Assembly (NCBI RefSeq): GCF_030733385.1
Contig: NZ_JASHJC010000009.1
Span: 1 to 64,000 of the forward strand
Reading direction: 5' to 3'
DNA from: Roseovarius sp. MMSF_3359
GTDB lineage: Bacteria > Pseudomonadota > Alphaproteobacteria > Rhodobacterales > Rhodobacteraceae
Length of the DNA: 64,000 nt
A program made the position numbers and the translations under genes. The notes below the pieces were generated by a model. The model did not search any database and was not told the DNA's origin. It saw nothing but the letters and a program-made list of their open reading frames with translations. Below, in pieces: positions 26,863-36,023 of the stretch (positions within the stretch are counted from its first letter, which is position 1; every line of letters starts with the position of its first letter).

Positions 26863-28257
26863 ATGGCAAGCTATGACGTTATCGTAATCGGTTCGGGACC
26901 GGGCGGCTATGTTGCCGCGATCCGCTGTGCGCAGCTTGGCCTGAAGACCGCGTGTGTCGAGGGGCGCGAAACGCTTGGGGGGACCTGCCTCAATGTCGGC
27001 TGCATCCCGTCAAAAGCTCTGCTGCATGCGTCGCATTCACTGCATGAGGCGGAGCATAACTTTGCCAAGATGGGCCTCAAGGGCAAATCGCCTTCGGTCG
27101 ATTGGAAACAGATGCTGGCCTATAAGGACGACGTGATCGGCCAGAACACCAAGGGGATCGAATTCCTGTTCAAGAAGAACAAGATCGACTGGCTGAAAGG
27201 CTGGGGGTCGATCCCGGACGCGGGCAAGGTCAAAGTGGGCGATGACGTCCACGACGCCAAGAACATCATCATCGCGAGCGGGTCCGAGGCGTCATCGGTG
27301 CCGGGTGCCAAGGTCGAGATTGATGAGAAGATCGTGGTGACCTCTACGGGCGCGCTGGAGCTTGGCAAGATCCCCAAGAAGATGGTGGTGATCGGTGCCG
27401 GTGTGATCGGGTTGGAGCTGGGCAGTGTCTATGCGCGGCTCGGCACCGAGGTGACCGTGGTCGAATTCCTTGATGCGATCACACCCGGGATGGATGGTGA
27501 GGTGCAGAAAGTGTTCCAGCGGACGCTGAAGAAACAGGGCCTCAAATTCGTCATGGGTGCCGCGGTACACACGGTTGAGACGATGAAGACCAAGGCCAAG
27601 GTGCATTACAAGCTGCGCAAGAAAGAGACCGAAGAAAGCCTTGATGCGGATGTCGTGTTGGTTTCGACCGGGCGGCGGCCTTATACCGACGGGCTGGGGC
27701 TTGAGGCGCTTGGCATCGAGATGACCAAGGGCGGACAGATCAAGACCGACAATCACTGGCAGACCAACGTGAAGGGCATCTATGCCATTGGCGATGCGAT
27801 CGAGGGTCCCATGTTGGCGCACAAGGCCGAGGATGAGGGCATGGCCGCGGCCGAGATGATCGCGGGCAAACATGGGCACGTGAACTACAACGTTATCCCG
27901 GGGGTGATCTATACCCATCCCGAGGTGTCGAATGTCGGCGCGACCGAGGAGAGCCTGAAGGAAGAGGGACGGGCCTACAAGGTCGGCAAATTCTCCTTCA
28001 TGGGCAATGGGCGGGCCAAGGCGGTCTTTGCCGGTGACGGGTTCGTTAAGATCCTCGCGGACGCCGAGACAGACCGTATCCTGGGCGCCCATATCATCGG
28101 GCCCGCGGCAGGTGATCTGATCCACGAGATTTGTGTCGCGATGGAATTCGGCGCCTCGGCAGAGGATCTGGCGCTTACCTGCCATGCGCACCCGACCTAT
28201 TCCGAGGCGGTCCGCGAAGCCGCACTGGCCTGTGGCGACGGGGCGATCCACGCCTGA
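26863..28257 (+). CDS. lpd: Dihydrolipoyl dehydrogenase (E3)
   Basis: 464 aa flavoprotein that reoxidises the dihydrolipoyl groups of E2 with NAD. FAD-binding [11 protein letters not shown], the redox disulfide in [20 protein letters not shown]-binding [17 protein letters not shown], and the catalytic base in [24 protein letters not shown] precedes the ATG. Last gene of the TCA block; it converges on the sterol-desaturase gene. Confidence 0.96.
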   Translation: MASYDVIVIGSGPGGYVAAIRCAQLGLKTACVEGRETLGGTCLNVGCIPSKALLHASHSLHEAEHNFAKMGLKGKSPSVDWKQMLAYKDDVIGQNTKGIEFLFKKNKIDWLKGWGSIPDAGKVKVGDDVHDAKNIIIASGSEASSVPGAKVEIDEKIVVTSTGALELGKIPKKMVVIGAGVIGLELGSVYARLGTEVTVVEFLDAITPGMDGEVQKVFQRTLKKQGLKFVMGAAVHTVETMKTKAKVHYKLRKKETEESLDADVVLVSTGRRPYTDGLGLEALGIEMTKGGQIKTDNHWQTNVKGIYAIGDAIEGPMLAHKAEDEGMAAAEMIAGKHGHVNYNVIPGVIYTHPEVSNVGATEESLKEEGRAYKVGKFSFMGNGRAKAVFAGDGFVKILADAETDRILGAHIIGPAAGDLIHEICVAMEFGASAEDLALTCHAHPTYSEAVREAALACGDGAIHA

Positions 28258-28422
28258 TAACGCGGGGGCTGGCGGAGGTTCGATGCGGGGGCGTAAATCG
28301 TCCCGGTATTAACCTGAGACCTCAGTTACATGCGCGGCGCGCAGGACACCGGTAGGTTGCCCTGCGTCCCGTCAAACACTGCGGCTGAGATTTTGGCGGA
28401 ACGCTTGGGTCCGCGCGTTCTC

Positions 28423-29460
28423 TTATTCGGCGGGCGTCTTGGGGGCGGTTGGGTGTTTCTTCGCGGGCCGCAGGCGGCGGAATGCCTTCTTGAACGGCAC
28501 GACGTAGAGCTTCACGCAACTGTCCATCTCGTTGCTTTTCATGCCCGCGACACCGAATTTCACGTCCCGGTTATCCTCGGGCATCTCGTAAGTGCCAAAG
28601 ATCACGTCCCAGACGGGGAAGATAAACGCGAAATTCTTGTCGAAATGCGTGGGGTGACAACTGTGGTGCACGTGGTGATGCGCGGGCGACGGGAACACCT
28701 TGGACCACACCCCCGGCCAACGCAGCCAGATATGTGAATGCCGCAAGTTGTAACCCATGATGTTGAAGAGGAACATCAACACCGGCACGCCGAAGACGGC
28801 GGGCATACTGGGCATGTAGCCCAGGATGTTGGAGGCCAGGCCGATGAAGATGCCATAGCCCAGGCCAATCGCGATCTTGTAGAACAGGTTATCCACCGGA
28901 TGTTCGCGGAAATTGGACATCGGGTGCATCACCTCGGCGCTGTGATGGACCTTGTGGAACTCCCACAGGATCGGGATTTTGTGTTGCAGATAGTGGATCG
29001 TGTAGCCGATCAGATCCCCGATCAGGAAGAACCCGACCATGTAGGCCAACGCGATGGCATAATCGGAAGGGTGCGATTGCGCATCGCCCAAACGCGCGAC
29101 ATCGGCAAGATTGGCCCCGCCGGTGACCAGCGCATAGCCCCAGGCAGTGCAGCCCGCCAACACGCCAAACAGCAGGAAATGCCCGATCAGGTGGTGGAAG
29201 AAGAAATACCGGACATCAAGCCAGGCCGAGGGGTGCGACCACACATGCCGCGGCAGGAGAAACGACAGAAAGTTCTTGCTCTCACGATCGGCCTCGGGGC
29301 CGGTGACATGGTGCCGGTTGAGCTTGTAGATGACAAAGGCAAACGCGGCGGCCGTACCAAGGTAAAGCAGGAAAAGCCGTTCGCCGGGATCCCACAGAAA
29401 GCCGAAGAACTGCAAGACATAGTCGGTGTAAAGCCCCAGAAGGTCCCATAGATAGCCCAT
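28423..29460 (-). CDS. Sterol desaturase / fatty acid hydroxylase superfamily protein
   Basis: 345 aa integral membrane di-iron oxygenase. Histidine clusters typical of the superfamily: HYLQHK, HKVHHSAEVMHPMSNFREH, and HHHVHHSCHPTHFD. Likely hydroxylates or desaturates a lipid, but the substrate cannot be read (sterol, carotenoid, fatty or ornithine lipid are all possible). Four to five transmembrane helices precede and interleave with the His boxes. Monocistronic on the minus strand. Confidence 0.85.
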   Translation of the reverse strand: MGYLWDLLGLYTDYVLQFFGFLWDPGERLFLLYLGTAAAFAFVIYKLNRHHVTGPEADRESKNFLSFLLPRHVWSHPSAWLDVRYFFFHHLIGHFLLFGVLAGCTAWGYALVTGGANLADVARLGDAQSHPSDYAIALAYMVGFFLIGDLIGYTIHYLQHKIPILWEFHKVHHSAEVMHPMSNFREHPVDNLFYKIAIGLGYGIFIGLASNILGYMPSMPAVFGVPVLMFLFNIMGYNLRHSHIWLRWPGVWSKVFPSPAHHHVHHSCHPTHFDKNFAFIFPVWDVIFGTYEMPEDNRDVKFGVAGMKSNEMDSCVKLYVVPFKKAFRRLRPAKKHPTAPKTPAE

Positions 29461-29516
29461 AATCGCCTGTCTCTTTTTCTTGCTCTGCCAGCTCCAATCT
29501 ATCTGATTTCAGCTTA

Positions 29517-29537
29517 TTTCTGTGAATTTTCTGTGAA
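29517..29537. repeat. 11-bp-spaced tandem repeat upstream of the hydroxylase gene
   Basis: TTTCTGTGAA occurs at 29517-29526 and again at 29528-29537, one helical turn apart, about 60 bp upstream of the hydroxylase start codon on the minus strand. It could be a regulator site, or chance in an AT-rich stretch. Confidence 0.35.
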
Positions 29538-29570
29538 ATTCTGATGGCAATAGGCGGCGCTGTGCGCCGG

Positions 29571-30173
29571 CTACCACATGGTTTTCTCGGCCCGTGCGCC
29601 CCACGCGGTATCGTAGTCCGTGCCTCCTTCCTCGCCCTGGGTCATCTCGGCCAGAATTTCACCCACCGTCGGCAGCCCGTCACTGTCGTCGCGGGTCCAA
29701 AGCCCTGCGCGCATCGGTGCCCGGGCGCATTGTGTATAGATCTCGCCAATGCGGATCACGATCACCGTCGCGGGCAGGCGGCCCTTGTGGTCGAACCTTT
29801 GGCGCAACGCCGGGTCCTCGGTCAGTCGCGCGGTGCCATTCACACGCACCACCGTATTGGAGCCGGGGACCATGAACATCAGTGAAATGCGCCCATCCTC
29901 GACGATATTCCTGAGCGTATCCAACCGGTTATTGCCGCGCCAATCGGGCATGGCCAATGTGTTTTCGTCCAGTTCGGTCACCACGGGGCCATCATCGCCA
30001 CGGGGGCTGCCATCGGTGCCGCCTGGCCCGATCGTGCTCAGGATGCAGAACCGAGAGGTCATGATCCATTTGCGGTATAGCGGCGTCAGGCGTGTGGCCA
30101 CCTTGCGCAGAGCGGGCGCGCCCACATAGCCGTAAAGCGCCTCAAGCCTGTCGGTATCGTCAATCCAGTCCAT
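29571..30173 (-). CDS. Pyridoxamine-5'-phosphate-oxidase-like FMN flavoprotein
   Basis: 200 aa split-barrel flavoprotein. The order CILSTIGPGGTDGSPRGD, MPDWRGNNRLDTLRNI, then IGEIYTQCARAPMRAGLW matches the MSMEG_1061-like PPOX subfamily. The reaction is not known for this group. I take ATG 30173; a TTG start at 30182 would add three residues. It overlaps the acyltransferase gene by 14 bp and is last in ftsE-ftsX-plsC-PPOX. Confidence 0.8.
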   Translation of the reverse strand: MDWIDDTDRLEALYGYVGAPALRKVATRLTPLYRKWIMTSRFCILSTIGPGGTDGSPRGDDGPVVTELDENTLAMPDWRGNNRLDTLRNIVEDGRISLMFMVPGSNTVVRVNGTARLTEDPALRQRFDHKGRLPATVIVIRIGEIYTQCARAPMRAGLWTRDDSDGLPTVGEILAEMTQGEEGGTDYDTAWGARAEKTMW

Positions 30174-30900
30174 CGCGATCAAACCCCGCTTCGCGCATCA
30201 GCCGGTCGGATGCGGTTTCGATGTCATGTTCAAGTTTTTCCATGAACTCGGCCTTGCTTAGCCCCGCCTTGATCCTTGGTAGGAATTCGACAACCGCAGT
30301 GCCGGGTTTGCGGTAGATGCCACGTTTGGGCCAGAAAACTCCGACATTGGCGGCAACCGGGACACAATCCTGCCCGAGCTGTTCGTAAAGCACCCCGGTT
30401 CCCACCTTGTAGGGCGCCTTGACCCCGGGCGCGATGCGGGTGCCTTGCGGATAGATGATAAGCTGCCCCGGATGCTGCCGCCCCTTGGCGACATCGGCGA
30501 CCATCTTCTTGATCGCCTTGCCGCGCTGTCCGCGATTTACCGGTACGCAGCCGATGCGCAGCCCGTATTGCCCGATCACCGGCGCGTACATCAGGATGCT
30601 TTTCATGATGAACTTGCCCGAGGGGATCGCGCCAAAGATCAGGATGATGTCGAGGAACGACTGGTGTTTGGCGGCCACCAGTACCTCGTCCGTGGGAGGT
30701 GTGCCGCGCACTTCGGTCTTGAGGCCGATCATCCAGCGCGCCGACCAGCGCATCCATTTGCACCAGGTATGGCACCCGGCGAGGGCGCCACGGCGGCTGA
30801 AGAGTGCCCAGGGAAAGAACAGGATGCCAAGGATGCCCATCATCACATAGGCGCAGATCGTGAAGATCAGGGAGCGGATCCACTGTATGGCATAGGTCAT
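30160..30900 (-). CDS. plsC: 1-acyl-sn-glycerol-3-phosphate acyltransferase
   Basis: 246 aa. An N-terminal membrane anchor, HX4D motif in AAKHQSFLDII, and the phosphate-binding motif IIYPQGTRIAPG. Makes phosphatidate from lysophosphatidate. Starts within the ftsX stop codon (ATGA), so it is coupled to cell-division gene expression. Closer to canonical PlsC than the acyltransferase at 1992-2645. Confidence 0.9.
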   Translation of the reverse strand: MTYAIQWIRSLIFTICAYVMMGILGILFFPWALFSRRGALAGCHTWCKWMRWSARWMIGLKTEVRGTPPTDEVLVAAKHQSFLDIILIFGAIPSGKFIMKSILMYAPVIGQYGLRIGCVPVNRGQRGKAIKKMVADVAKGRQHPGQLIIYPQGTRIAPGVKAPYKVGTGVLYEQLGQDCVPVAANVGVFWPKRGIYRKPGTAVVEFLPRIKAGLSKAEFMEKLEHDIETASDRLMREAGFDRDGLD

Positions 30901-31793
30901 GACATGTCCTTCAACGTACGCCTCGCGGCTGCGCGGGTGGCGATGAATGCCACGATAGCGGCCAGCGGCGGGATGACCATGGGCCAGAGCCAGTGCAGGC
31001 CCTGGAAGCCGAGACCGGTTAGGAAACTGCCGCCTTCATCCACCGAAGGTAACAGCAGGATCGCAGCCCCGCCAAGCGACACACCGATCATCGCCCCGAC
31101 CAGTGCCCGCAGGGTAAACCGGCGCACGAAAGCGCGCGCAATATAGGTATCAAGCGCGCCCACAAGGCGCAGGACGGTGATGACCCTGGTGTTGGCTGCG
31201 AGTGCCGCATTGGCGGCAAGGGTGATGATGGCCGCGGTCGTGGCTCCGATCAGCACAAGGCTCACCAACCCCAGAAGGCGCAGCCGGTCCGCCGCGCGGA
31301 TCAATGGCCGCCGCCAGCGGGTGTGATCGTCAAGCACCGCACCGGGAACTTCGGCCGCAAGGCGCAGGCGCAACCCGTCGGCATCAAACCCCTCGGTATC
31401 CTCAATGACTTCGATCAGTTGCGGGATGGGCAGGGTTTCGACCGGCAGGTCCGGCCCGAACCACGGCTCCAGCAGGGCGCGCTGTTCCTCCTGGTCCAGA
31501 GCGCGGGCGCTGGCCACACCCTTGGTCGTGCCGAGGACCTTAAGCGCCGCCTCGGTCTGGGCCGCCATCTGGTCGGTGGGTGCGGAAATCCTGAGGGTGG
31601 AGCTGCGCGCCAACTCGCTGCCCCAACGGTCCGCCAGCCGTGCGGTCGCCAGCGAGAGGGCCAGCGCGAAGACGGCCAGGAACCCCATGGCGGCGGCACT
31701 GAACAGGGTCAAAGTGGCGGTAAAGCCGGAGGGCGGCACCACCTTGTCGGCCTGTGCGTCACCGGCCAGCAGGTCGAGTATCCGGTTGCTCAT
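30897..31793 (-). CDS. ftsX: Cell division protein FtsX
   Basis: 298 aa. Permease-like partner of FtsE that couples ATP hydrolysis to periplasmic murein hydrolase activation at the septum. One N-terminal transmembrane helix (about 30-50), a periplasmic domain (about 55-170), then three helices typical of FtsX. TRVITVLRLVGALDTYIARAF is the conserved cytoplasmic coupling segment. ATGA overlaps with both ftsE and plsC. Confidence 0.88.
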   Translation of the reverse strand: MSNRILDLLAGDAQADKVVPPSGFTATLTLFSAAAMGFLAVFALALSLATARLADRWGSELARSSTLRISAPTDQMAAQTEAALKVLGTTKGVASARALDQEEQRALLEPWFGPDLPVETLPIPQLIEVIEDTEGFDADGLRLRLAAEVPGAVLDDHTRWRRPLIRAADRLRLLGLVSLVLIGATTAAIITLAANAALAANTRVITVLRLVGALDTYIARAFVRRFTLRALVGAMIGVSLGGAAILLLPSVDEGGSFLTGLGFQGLHWLWPMVIPPLAAIVAFIATRAAARRTLKDMS

Positions 31794-32467
31794 AGGTCCG
31801 CCCCCGCCAGTTGCAGGCGACGGTTCGAGATGCGCAAAACCCGTGCCTGAACCTGTGATTTCGCGGCGCGTACCAGGGCCAGATCATGGGTCGCGATCAT
31901 GATCGTCTTGCCCATCCTGTTGAGCTCCAGCAGTAGCTTGAGCAGGCGTTGCGACATCTCCCAATCCACGTTGCCCGTGGGCTCATCCGCCAGGATCACG
32001 TCGGGCGACATAATGACCGCCCGGGCCAGCGCCGCGCGTTGCCGTTCCCCGCCCGAAAGCTCAGGCGGCAGCGCATCGGCGCGTTCCGTGAGGCCGACCC
32101 AACTGGTTAGCTCCCTGAGGTTAGCGGCCTCGGTCTGCGTGTCGCGGCCCGCCACCATCAGCGGCAAGGCGATGTTTTCAGAGACCGGCAAATGATCCAG
32201 GAACTGGCAATCCTGGTGCACGACACCCACCCGCCGGCGGGTCATCGCCACATCGTCGCGCTCCAGCGTGCGCACATCGCGGTCGAAGAGGCGCACATGC
32301 CCCGCGGTCGGCAGCAAGGCGCCGTAGCAGAGTTTCAGCAACGTCGTTTTGCCCGCGCCGGACGGGCCGGTCAGGAAATGGAACGATCCCGCCTGCAGTT
32401 TGAGCGAAATATCACTCAGCAATTCGCCGCCGCCATAGCTGTAGGCCACGTTTTCCAGCTCGATCAC
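31790..32467 (-). CDS. ftsE: Cell division ATP-binding protein FtsE
   Basis: 225 aa ABC ATPase. Walker A GPSGAGKT, signature LSGGERQR, Walker B VILADEPTGN, switch His in IATHDLAL. FtsE-type N-terminus IELENVAYSYGGGELLSDIS. The start codon is GTG at 32467, preceded by an AAGGGGAC site. Divergent from the zinc-ribbon membrane protein with 163 bp between them. Confidence 0.92.
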   Translation of the reverse strand: MIELENVAYSYGGGELLSDISLKLQAGSFHFLTGPSGAGKTTLLKLCYGALLPTAGHVRLFDRDVRTLERDDVAMTRRRVGVVHQDCQFLDHLPVSENIALPLMVAGRDTQTEAANLRELTSWVGLTERADALPPELSGGERQRAALARAVIMSPDVILADEPTGNVDWEMSQRLLKLLLELNRMGKTIMIATHDLALVRAAKSQVQARVLRISNRRLQLAGADL

Positions 32468-32630
32468 GGTTGTCCCCTTGCCCTCTTCTACGTCCTAAAT
32501 GCCCCAGAGGACACACTTGTGCAATCATTACGAGGGGCGATTTTGTTTGTCCTTTTCCGGCGTGATTTTCCGGCATAAGGTGGCGCCACGGAGTTGTGCC
32601 GGACAACGGCAGCAGGCAACAGGGGGCAAC

Positions 32631-33617
32631 ATGAGGCTGACTTGTCCGAATTGCGGGGCTCAGTACGAAGTCCCGGATGAGGTAATCCCTGAAACGGGCC
32701 GCGATGTGCAATGTTCGAATTGCGGCGATACCTGGTTCCAAACGCACCCCAGTCAGCAAACCGAGGAAGACACCGAGGCCGCCGAGGCGCCACATCCCGG
32801 ATGGGACAGCCCCGAAGAAGAGACGGCGGATGATGTTGCGCCCGAGGCTGACGGATCGGATGACGTGGCGGATGAGCCTTCTGAGCCCGAGGATGAACCG
32901 GTGCCGGAGGCTGACGAGCCCGCGGAGCCGGAAGTTGCTGAAGAGGGCGCGCCCGACGAACCCGAGACGCCGCCCGAAGAGCCAGAAGAGCTGGCGGAGC
33001 CGACGGAAGACGAGGGTGACGAAGGTGACGATCACCCCGCAGAAGAGAGTCCCGAGATGCCATCGCGGCGCGGGCTGGACCCGTCGATTGCCGACATTTT
33101 GCGCGAAGAAGCCTCCCGCGAGGAAGAAGCGCGTGCCGCCGAGAGTGGCGGCCTGGAGACGCAGCCCGACCTTGGGCTGGACGGCTCGTCCGACGACGAA
33201 GATCAGAGGTCGCAGCAGGCCAAGTCCCGGATGGCGCGGATGCGCGGCCTGCCCGAAGACAGCGCGGAGGAGGTGGAGACGCCTGAGCCCGATCCCGGCC
33301 TGATTTCACGCCGCAACCTGTTGCCGGATATTGACGAAATCAACTCATCTCTCGACTCCGAAAGCGTCCGCGCCGAGGCGGAACAGGCCGGTGACGGGAC
33401 AGCCGGTGCCGCTCCTGCGGGCAAGGGCGGCTTTGGCGCGGGGTTCCGGCGCGTTGTGTTGCTGGTCCTGGTGCTGGTGGTACTTTACATCCTGGCGCCC
33501 ACGCTGTCGGAAAACGTCCCGGCACTGGCCGGTGTGTTGAATTCCTATGTCGACACGGTGAATGCCGGCCGGATCTGGTTGAACGATTGGCTGGGGACAA
33601 TGGTGGCGTCCGAATAG
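32631..33617 (+). CDS. Zinc-ribbon membrane protein with long acidic linker
   Basis: 328 aa. Residues 1-35 form an MJ0042-type zinc ribbon (Cys5, Cys8, Cys28, Cys31). A very acidic, Glu/Asp/Pro-rich region of about 230 residues follows, apparently disordered; then one transmembrane helix (about 273-292) and a short C-terminal tail. The cytoplasmic zinc ribbon plus membrane anchor suggests a scaffold or regulator. AGGGGGC precedes ATG 32631. Divergent from ftsE, an arrangement I believe is common in Rhodobacteraceae; function unknown. Confidence 0.8.
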   Translation: MRLTCPNCGAQYEVPDEVIPETGRDVQCSNCGDTWFQTHPSQQTEEDTEAAEAPHPGWDSPEEETADDVAPEADGSDDVADEPSEPEDEPVPEADEPAEPEVAEEGAPDEPETPPEEPEELAEPTEDEGDEGDDHPAEESPEMPSRRGLDPSIADILREEASREEEARAAESGGLETQPDLGLDGSSDDEDQRSQQAKSRMARMRGLPEDSAEEVETPEPDPGLISRRNLLPDIDEINSSLDSESVRAEAEQAGDGTAGAAPAGKGGFGAGFRRVVLLVLVLVVLYILAPTLSENVPALAGVLNSYVDTVNAGRIWLNDWLGTMVASE

Positions 33618-33630
33618 GCGGACCCGCGGC

Positions 33631-34503
33631 TCAGTTGAACTTTCGAAAGAGGCGTGTCACGTCGAAAAGCTCGTCCAGCCGTTCGTAACGGTCGCGGGTT
33701 TCGGGCCATTTCTCTTCCTGCGTGGCGGCGATCAGCGCCTCAAGCAACATCATTGTTGAGATATTCGAATCCCAGGCCGAAGGAATTTCGACCCAGCAGT
33801 TGAACGTAAACGTCGCCTGCGCCGCGACCGGTGACGCCCATTGATCGGTGATGAGGATGACCCGCACACCGCGATCCGCCGCCAGTTTGGCCAGGTTCTG
33901 CAGGTTGGTTTCATAGCGCCGCACGTCGAACATCAAAAGCGTGTCACCCTCGATCATGTCGAGCACATAGTGCGGCCAGGTTGCCGAGGAGGCGGTCATA
34001 TGTGTGACCCGCTGCCGGATCGCCTGAAAATGGGTGAAGGCGTAATCCGCAAGTGCACGGGTGATCCGCCCACCGGCGACATAGAGGCGGCCGTCGGTAT
34101 CGGCCAGTTGCTTGACCGCTGCGTCGAACTTGTCGGTGTCCACGTTGGAAAAGGTCTGCTCGAGGTTTTGCGTCACCGCCTGCGAAAACCGGTTGAGCAT
34201 ATGCGATTCCGGCGCGTCACTGGCCCAGTTCTCACGCCGTTGCGTCGGACCTGAAACCTTGGCCTGAAGTTCCTTGAGCAGGGACTTGTGGAAATGCGGA
34301 TAGCCTTTGAACCCGAGTTTCTGCACCATGCGGGCGACGGTCGGGGTCGAGACCCCCGCATTCTCCGCCACGATGGTGATCGAGGCGAGCCCCGCCGCCG
34401 GGTAATTCTCAAGCAGTGAATTGGCGAACTTGCGCTCGGACTGGGTCAGCGTTGCGTAATGTTCGCGCAGAAGTTCGCGTACGGTGGCGGTTGGGTTCGT
34501 CAA
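33631..34503 (-). CDS. RpiR/MurR-family transcriptional regulator
   Basis: 290 aa. N-terminal helix-turn-helix (about 1-80; YPAAGLASITIVAENAGVSTPTVARMVQKLGFKG region) and a C-terminal SIS domain (about 120-260; RLYVAGGRITRALADYAFTH) that in this family binds a phosphosugar or other metabolite. There is no ATG in a suitable place: the TTG at 34503 has AAGGAA about 7 nt upstream and gives the family's usual length. Divergent from the amidohydrolase-TRAP-glutamine synthetase operon, which it most likely controls. Confidence 0.88.
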   Translation of the reverse strand: MTNPTATVRELLREHYATLTQSERKFANSLLENYPAAGLASITIVAENAGVSTPTVARMVQKLGFKGYPHFHKSLLKELQAKVSGPTQRRENWASDAPESHMLNRFSQAVTQNLEQTFSNVDTDKFDAAVKQLADTDGRLYVAGGRITRALADYAFTHFQAIRQRVTHMTASSATWPHYVLDMIEGDTLLMFDVRRYETNLQNLAKLAADRGVRVILITDQWASPVAAQATFTFNCWVEIPSAWDSNISTMMLLEALIAATQEEKWPETRDRYERLDELFDVTRLFRKFN

Positions 34504-34553
34504 AATCGTTCCTTGTCTCGGGGTGCCGTCAGAGGCCTGGATATCTGTCTTTT

Positions 34554-34633
34554 GTAAATATTTCTCCAAGGGTCGAAAAGTGCCTGAAAATATATTGACA
34601 CAATACGGGTGTTGAGAAAAGATATTTCCAAGG
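34554..34633. promoter_or_regulatory. Divergent control region with repeated AT-rich motif
   Basis: AAATATTTCTCCAAGG (34556-34571) and AGATATTTCCAAGG (34620-34633) are near-identical direct copies, with CTGAAAATATATTG (34584-34597) between them, partly in inverted form. A TTGACA at 34595-34600 may be a -35 for the operon. This arrangement suits binding by the RpiR-type protein. No clean -10 is visible. Confidence 0.45.
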
Positions 34634-34642
34634 AATGGGGAG

Positions 34643-35434
34643 ATGCGAATGTCTGGCGGCCAGGCCTCCGACAAATCACAAGCAGTCGAGGTGCTCAATC
34701 CGCATGGTGCGGGGGCGGCGCTGATCCTGTGTGAACATGCCTCGAACCATATCCCTGCGCGGTATGGCGGTCTTGGCCTGACCGATGACGTGCGCGAAAG
34801 TCATGCCGCCTGGGATCCGGGTGCGCGCGCCGTCGGGGCGTTGATGTCATCGACACTGGATGCGCCGATGGTGGCGTCGTGCGTGTCACGCCTGGTCTAT
34901 GATTGTAACCGGCCGCCAAGCTCGCCGTCGGCCATGCCAGAGCGGTCGGAGAAATATGACATCCCCGGCAATCGCAACCTGCCACGCGCCGCGATCCAGG
35001 AACGTGTCGCGAATGTCTATCGCCCGTTCTGCAACGCGGTCACGCAGATCGTCAACGAACGCAAGGCGGCGGGCCTGCCCACCTTCCTGGTGACGATCCA
35101 CAGTTTCACGCCGGTCTATTTCGACAGGCCGCGCGCTGTCGAGATCGGCATCCTGCATGACGACGATAGCCGCCTTGCCGATGCGATGCTGGACAACGCC
35201 CCCCTGTTGCCGAACCGCCGGATCGAGCGGAATGAGCCCTACGGCCCCGCGGACGGGGTCACGCATTCCCTGCGCATTCACGGTCAGGCCAACGGGTTGG
35301 CCAATGTCATGCTCGAGGTGCGCAATGACCTTCTGCAAAGCCAGCGGGACGAACAGATCATCGCGGATGAACTGCTCCGGCTGCTCTGGCCTGCCTTGAA
35401 GACCGTATCGCCCGAAGGAGCCATCCGTGCCTAG
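34643..35434 (+). CDS. N-formylglutamate amidohydrolase-family protein
   Basis: 263 aa. The family (FGase, HutG-type) is a zinc carboxypeptidase-like amidase that releases glutamate from N-formylglutamate. Zinc-ligand motif CEHASN near residue 31, and TIHSFTP near residue 152. No other hut genes are present, so histidine degradation is unlikely. In this operon it may cleave a gamma-glutamyl amide instead (inference). Two starts are possible, ATG 34643 or ATG 34649, each with a purine-rich site (AAGGA or GGGGAG). Overlaps the TRAP small permease gene by 8 bp. Confidence 0.8.
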   Translation: MRMSGGQASDKSQAVEVLNPHGAGAALILCEHASNHIPARYGGLGLTDDVRESHAAWDPGARAVGALMSSTLDAPMVASCVSRLVYDCNRPPSSPSAMPERSEKYDIPGNRNLPRAAIQERVANVYRPFCNAVTQIVNERKAAGLPTFLVTIHSFTPVYFDRPRAVEIGILHDDDSRLADAMLDNAPLLPNRRIERNEPYGPADGVTHSLRIHGQANGLANVMLEVRNDLLQSQRDEQIIADELLRLLWPALKTVSPEGAIRA

Positions 35435-36023
35435 GCTGGTCTTTGGCTATATCCGCCGCGTCGATGCGATGAACCGGTTTATCGGCCGGATCGTCATGTA
35501 TGGCGTCTTTGCCATGATCGGCGTGCTGTTATGGTCCTCTGTGTCCAAGACTTTCTTTGTGCCGACGCTCTGGACGCTTGAAATGGCGCAGTTCTGCATG
35601 GTGGCCTACTACATGCTGGGCGGGCCTTATTCGATCCAGTTGGGATCAAACGTGCGGATGGACCTCTTCTACGGCTCATGGACCGACCGGCGCCGGGCCT
35701 GGGTCGATGCGATGACGGTGTTTTTCCTGATCTTCTACCTCATCATTCTGCTCTGGGGCGGGATCAGCTCAACCGCCTATTCGCTTGGCGATTTCTCCGG
35801 CGAGCCTTTTGGCTTCTTCGGCTCGCTCATCGGGGCGTTCTTCACCGGCGGACCCGATGCGGTTGCCGCAGAGATCGGCCATCTTGAGCGCAGCCCTTCC
35901 GCCTGGCGCCCCTATATGTGGCCGATCAAGTTCATCATGATCATCGGTATCTTCCTGATGCTGCTGCAAGCGGTCTCGGAACTCTGCAAGGACGTGTTGC
36001 GCATCAAGGGGCATGACATCTGA
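35427..36023 (+). CDS. TRAP transporter small permease (DctQ type)
   Basis: 198 aa with four transmembrane helices and a loop insertion (GFFGSLIGAFFTGGPDAVAAE) before the last helix. Typical DctQ segment around YMLGGPYSIQLGSNVRMDL. GTG start at 35427, with GAAGGAG upstream inside the amidohydrolase gene. Stop overlaps the large-permease start. Confidence 0.88.
   Translation: MPRLVFGYIRRVDAMNRFIGRIVMYGVFAMIGVLLWSSVSKTFFVPTLWTLEMAQFCMVAYYMLGGPYSIQLGSNVRMDLFYGSWTDRRRAWVDAMTVFFLIFYLIILLWGGISSTAYSLGDFSGEPFGFFGSLIGAFFTGGPDAVAAEIGHLERSPSAWRPYMWPIKFIMIIGIFLMLLQAVSELCKDVLRIKGHDI

Noticed and set aside
34643..35434. Histidine-utilisation gene hutG
   Set aside because: The protein is in the right family, but no hutH, hutU, hutI or hutF is nearby and the operon partners point to another role.
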